Position numbers and translations under genes: made by a program. Positions 6,320-6,934 of a DNA stretch of 6,934 bases are shown here, piece after piece; the first letter of the stretch is position 1; the number at the start of each line of letters is the position of its first letter. Below the pieces are notes generated by a model. That model made no database searches, had not been told where the DNA came from, and worked only from the letters and a program-made list of their open reading frames with translations. Origin of the DNA: Peptococcaceae bacterium (GTDB lineage: Bacteria > Bacillota > Peptococcia > Peptococcales > Peptococcaceae); the NCBI GenBank assembly GCA_017383785.1, contig JAFNVD010000021.1, positions 1-6,934 on the forward strand, given 5' to 3'.

Positions 6320-6934
6320 CTACATACGATTCAGCACAGATACCAGCAATTTTTCAATAGACACGCTAAGAATAATAATGGTTACCGTCCAGGCAAACAG
6401 CTCCGGTGTTTCCAGATATACTTTGGCATTGTACAAATGTACCCCAATCGTATTATTTGCAAGGCCGATTACCTCAGCGGCTACGCCCGATTTCCAGCAG
6501 AATCCGATGCCCACCATGATTGCCGCCTGCAAATGGGGTTTTAAAGAAGGAATATAGATATCGGTAATCTGCCGTTTGCGAGACATTTGAAACATCTGTC
6601 CTACTTCTAAGAGCTTTTTGTCAACGCTAAATAAACCATGATACATATTGGAATATATAATCGGCATCCCCATTACAAACGAACACAAGGTAGAAATATG
6701 AGCACTGCCTACCCACAATAGTGCCAGAATGATAAACGATGCTACCGGAGTAGCCTTCATCACACTAATCATCGATGCCCAAAAGTTGTGTACAAAGTTG
6801 AACTTCCAAGCCAGAAATGCCAACACTGTGCCAAATATGAATGCCAGTACAAACCCAAGCATAATGCGATACAGCGATACCCCTATACTAAACCAGTAAT
6901 TCGAATCCTGCATCAAATAAAACAATGTTTCAGC
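6320..6934 (-). CDS. ABC transporter permease, nitrate/sulfonate/taurine (SsuC/TauC-like) type, 5' end outside window
   Basis: The last 204 codons of a membrane permease. The frame is open to the right edge (A-E-T before the first TTG), and full-length relatives have about 250 residues, so roughly the first 50 are missing and no start is called. Counting from the TTG at 6925, hydrophobic segments lie near 18-40, 60-75, 78-95, 133-155 and 176-195. The cytoplasmic coupling (EAA) loop is near 103-130, with LLEVGQMFQMS and IYIPSLKP. The stretch FCWKSGVAAEVIG (142-154) is typical of this subfamily. It would form the channel of an importer together with an ATPase and a binding protein. Neither is encoded after it, so they must lie upstream if they are linked. 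The substrate cannot be told from this sequence. The stop codon is TAG, and the inverted repeat follows 37 nt later. Confidence 0.88.
   Translation of the reverse strand, partial: AETLFYLMQDSNYWFSIGVSLYRIMLGFVLAFIFGTVLAFLAWKFNFVHNFWASMISVMKATPVASFIILALLWVGSAHISTLCSFVMGMPIIYSNMYHGLFSVDKKLLEVGQMFQMSRKRQITDIYIPSLKPHLQAAIMVGIGFCWKSGVAAEVIGLANNTIGVHLYNAKVYLETPELFAWTVTIIILSVSIEKLLVSVLNRM

Noticed and set aside
1..6934. Search for CRISPR arrays, tRNAs, rRNAs, insertion sequences, prophage or defence gene clusters
   Set aside because: No spaced direct repeats, transposase motifs, phage genes or RNA gene signatures were seen; the window is core-genome in character.

Overview
All recognisable genes in this window lie on the minus strand, so transcription runs from high to low coordinates. 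Gene content points to a low-to-moderate GC Bacillota (Firmicutes) bacterium: a PASTA-type Ser/Thr kinase (PrkC/PknB) paired with a PP2C phosphatase, then RsgA and ribulose-phosphate epimerase. This is the classic Gram-positive prpC-prkC-rsgA-rpe order. Strong GGAGG-type ribosome binding sites agree. The anaerobic or gut clades (Clostridia or Negativicutes) are my guess from protein flavour, not something the sequence proves.

Layout in the direction of transcription: (1) 6934-6320, the 3' part of an ABC transporter permease gene of the nitrate/sulfonate/taurine type, cut by the window edge. (2) 6319-6172, an intergenic stretch with a long near-perfect inverted repeat (6223-6282). A probable extended -10 promoter sits inside this repeat. 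(3) 6171-809, a tight five-gene run: NA37/YejK-family nucleoid-associated protein, PP2C phosphatase (prpC), PASTA kinase (prkC), ribosome-assembly GTPase (rsgA) and ribulose-5-phosphate 3-epimerase (rpe). Junctions are +15, +27, -11 and +1 nt. A good intrinsic terminator (757-792) ends the run just after rpe. (4) 756-615, a short AT-rich promoter region. (5) 614-1, the N-terminal 204 codons of a YifB/ComM-type Mg-chelatase-like AAA+ protein, running off the left edge.

The central run is a signalling and ribosome-assembly operon. PrkC senses cell-wall fragments through external PASTA domains and phosphorylates cytoplasmic proteins, PrpC reverses this, and RsgA (CpgA in Bacillus) is a known PrkC substrate in B. 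subtilis. Rpe supplies the pentose-phosphate pathway. The less usual element is the nucleoid-associated protein gene at the head of the operon, where many Firmicutes have def/fmt/rsmB/rlmN genes.

I found no CRISPR array, tRNA, rRNA, insertion sequence, prophage gene or evident new defence system. The window is mostly ordinary core genome; the points worth a second look are the operon head and the promoter embedded in the inverted repeat.
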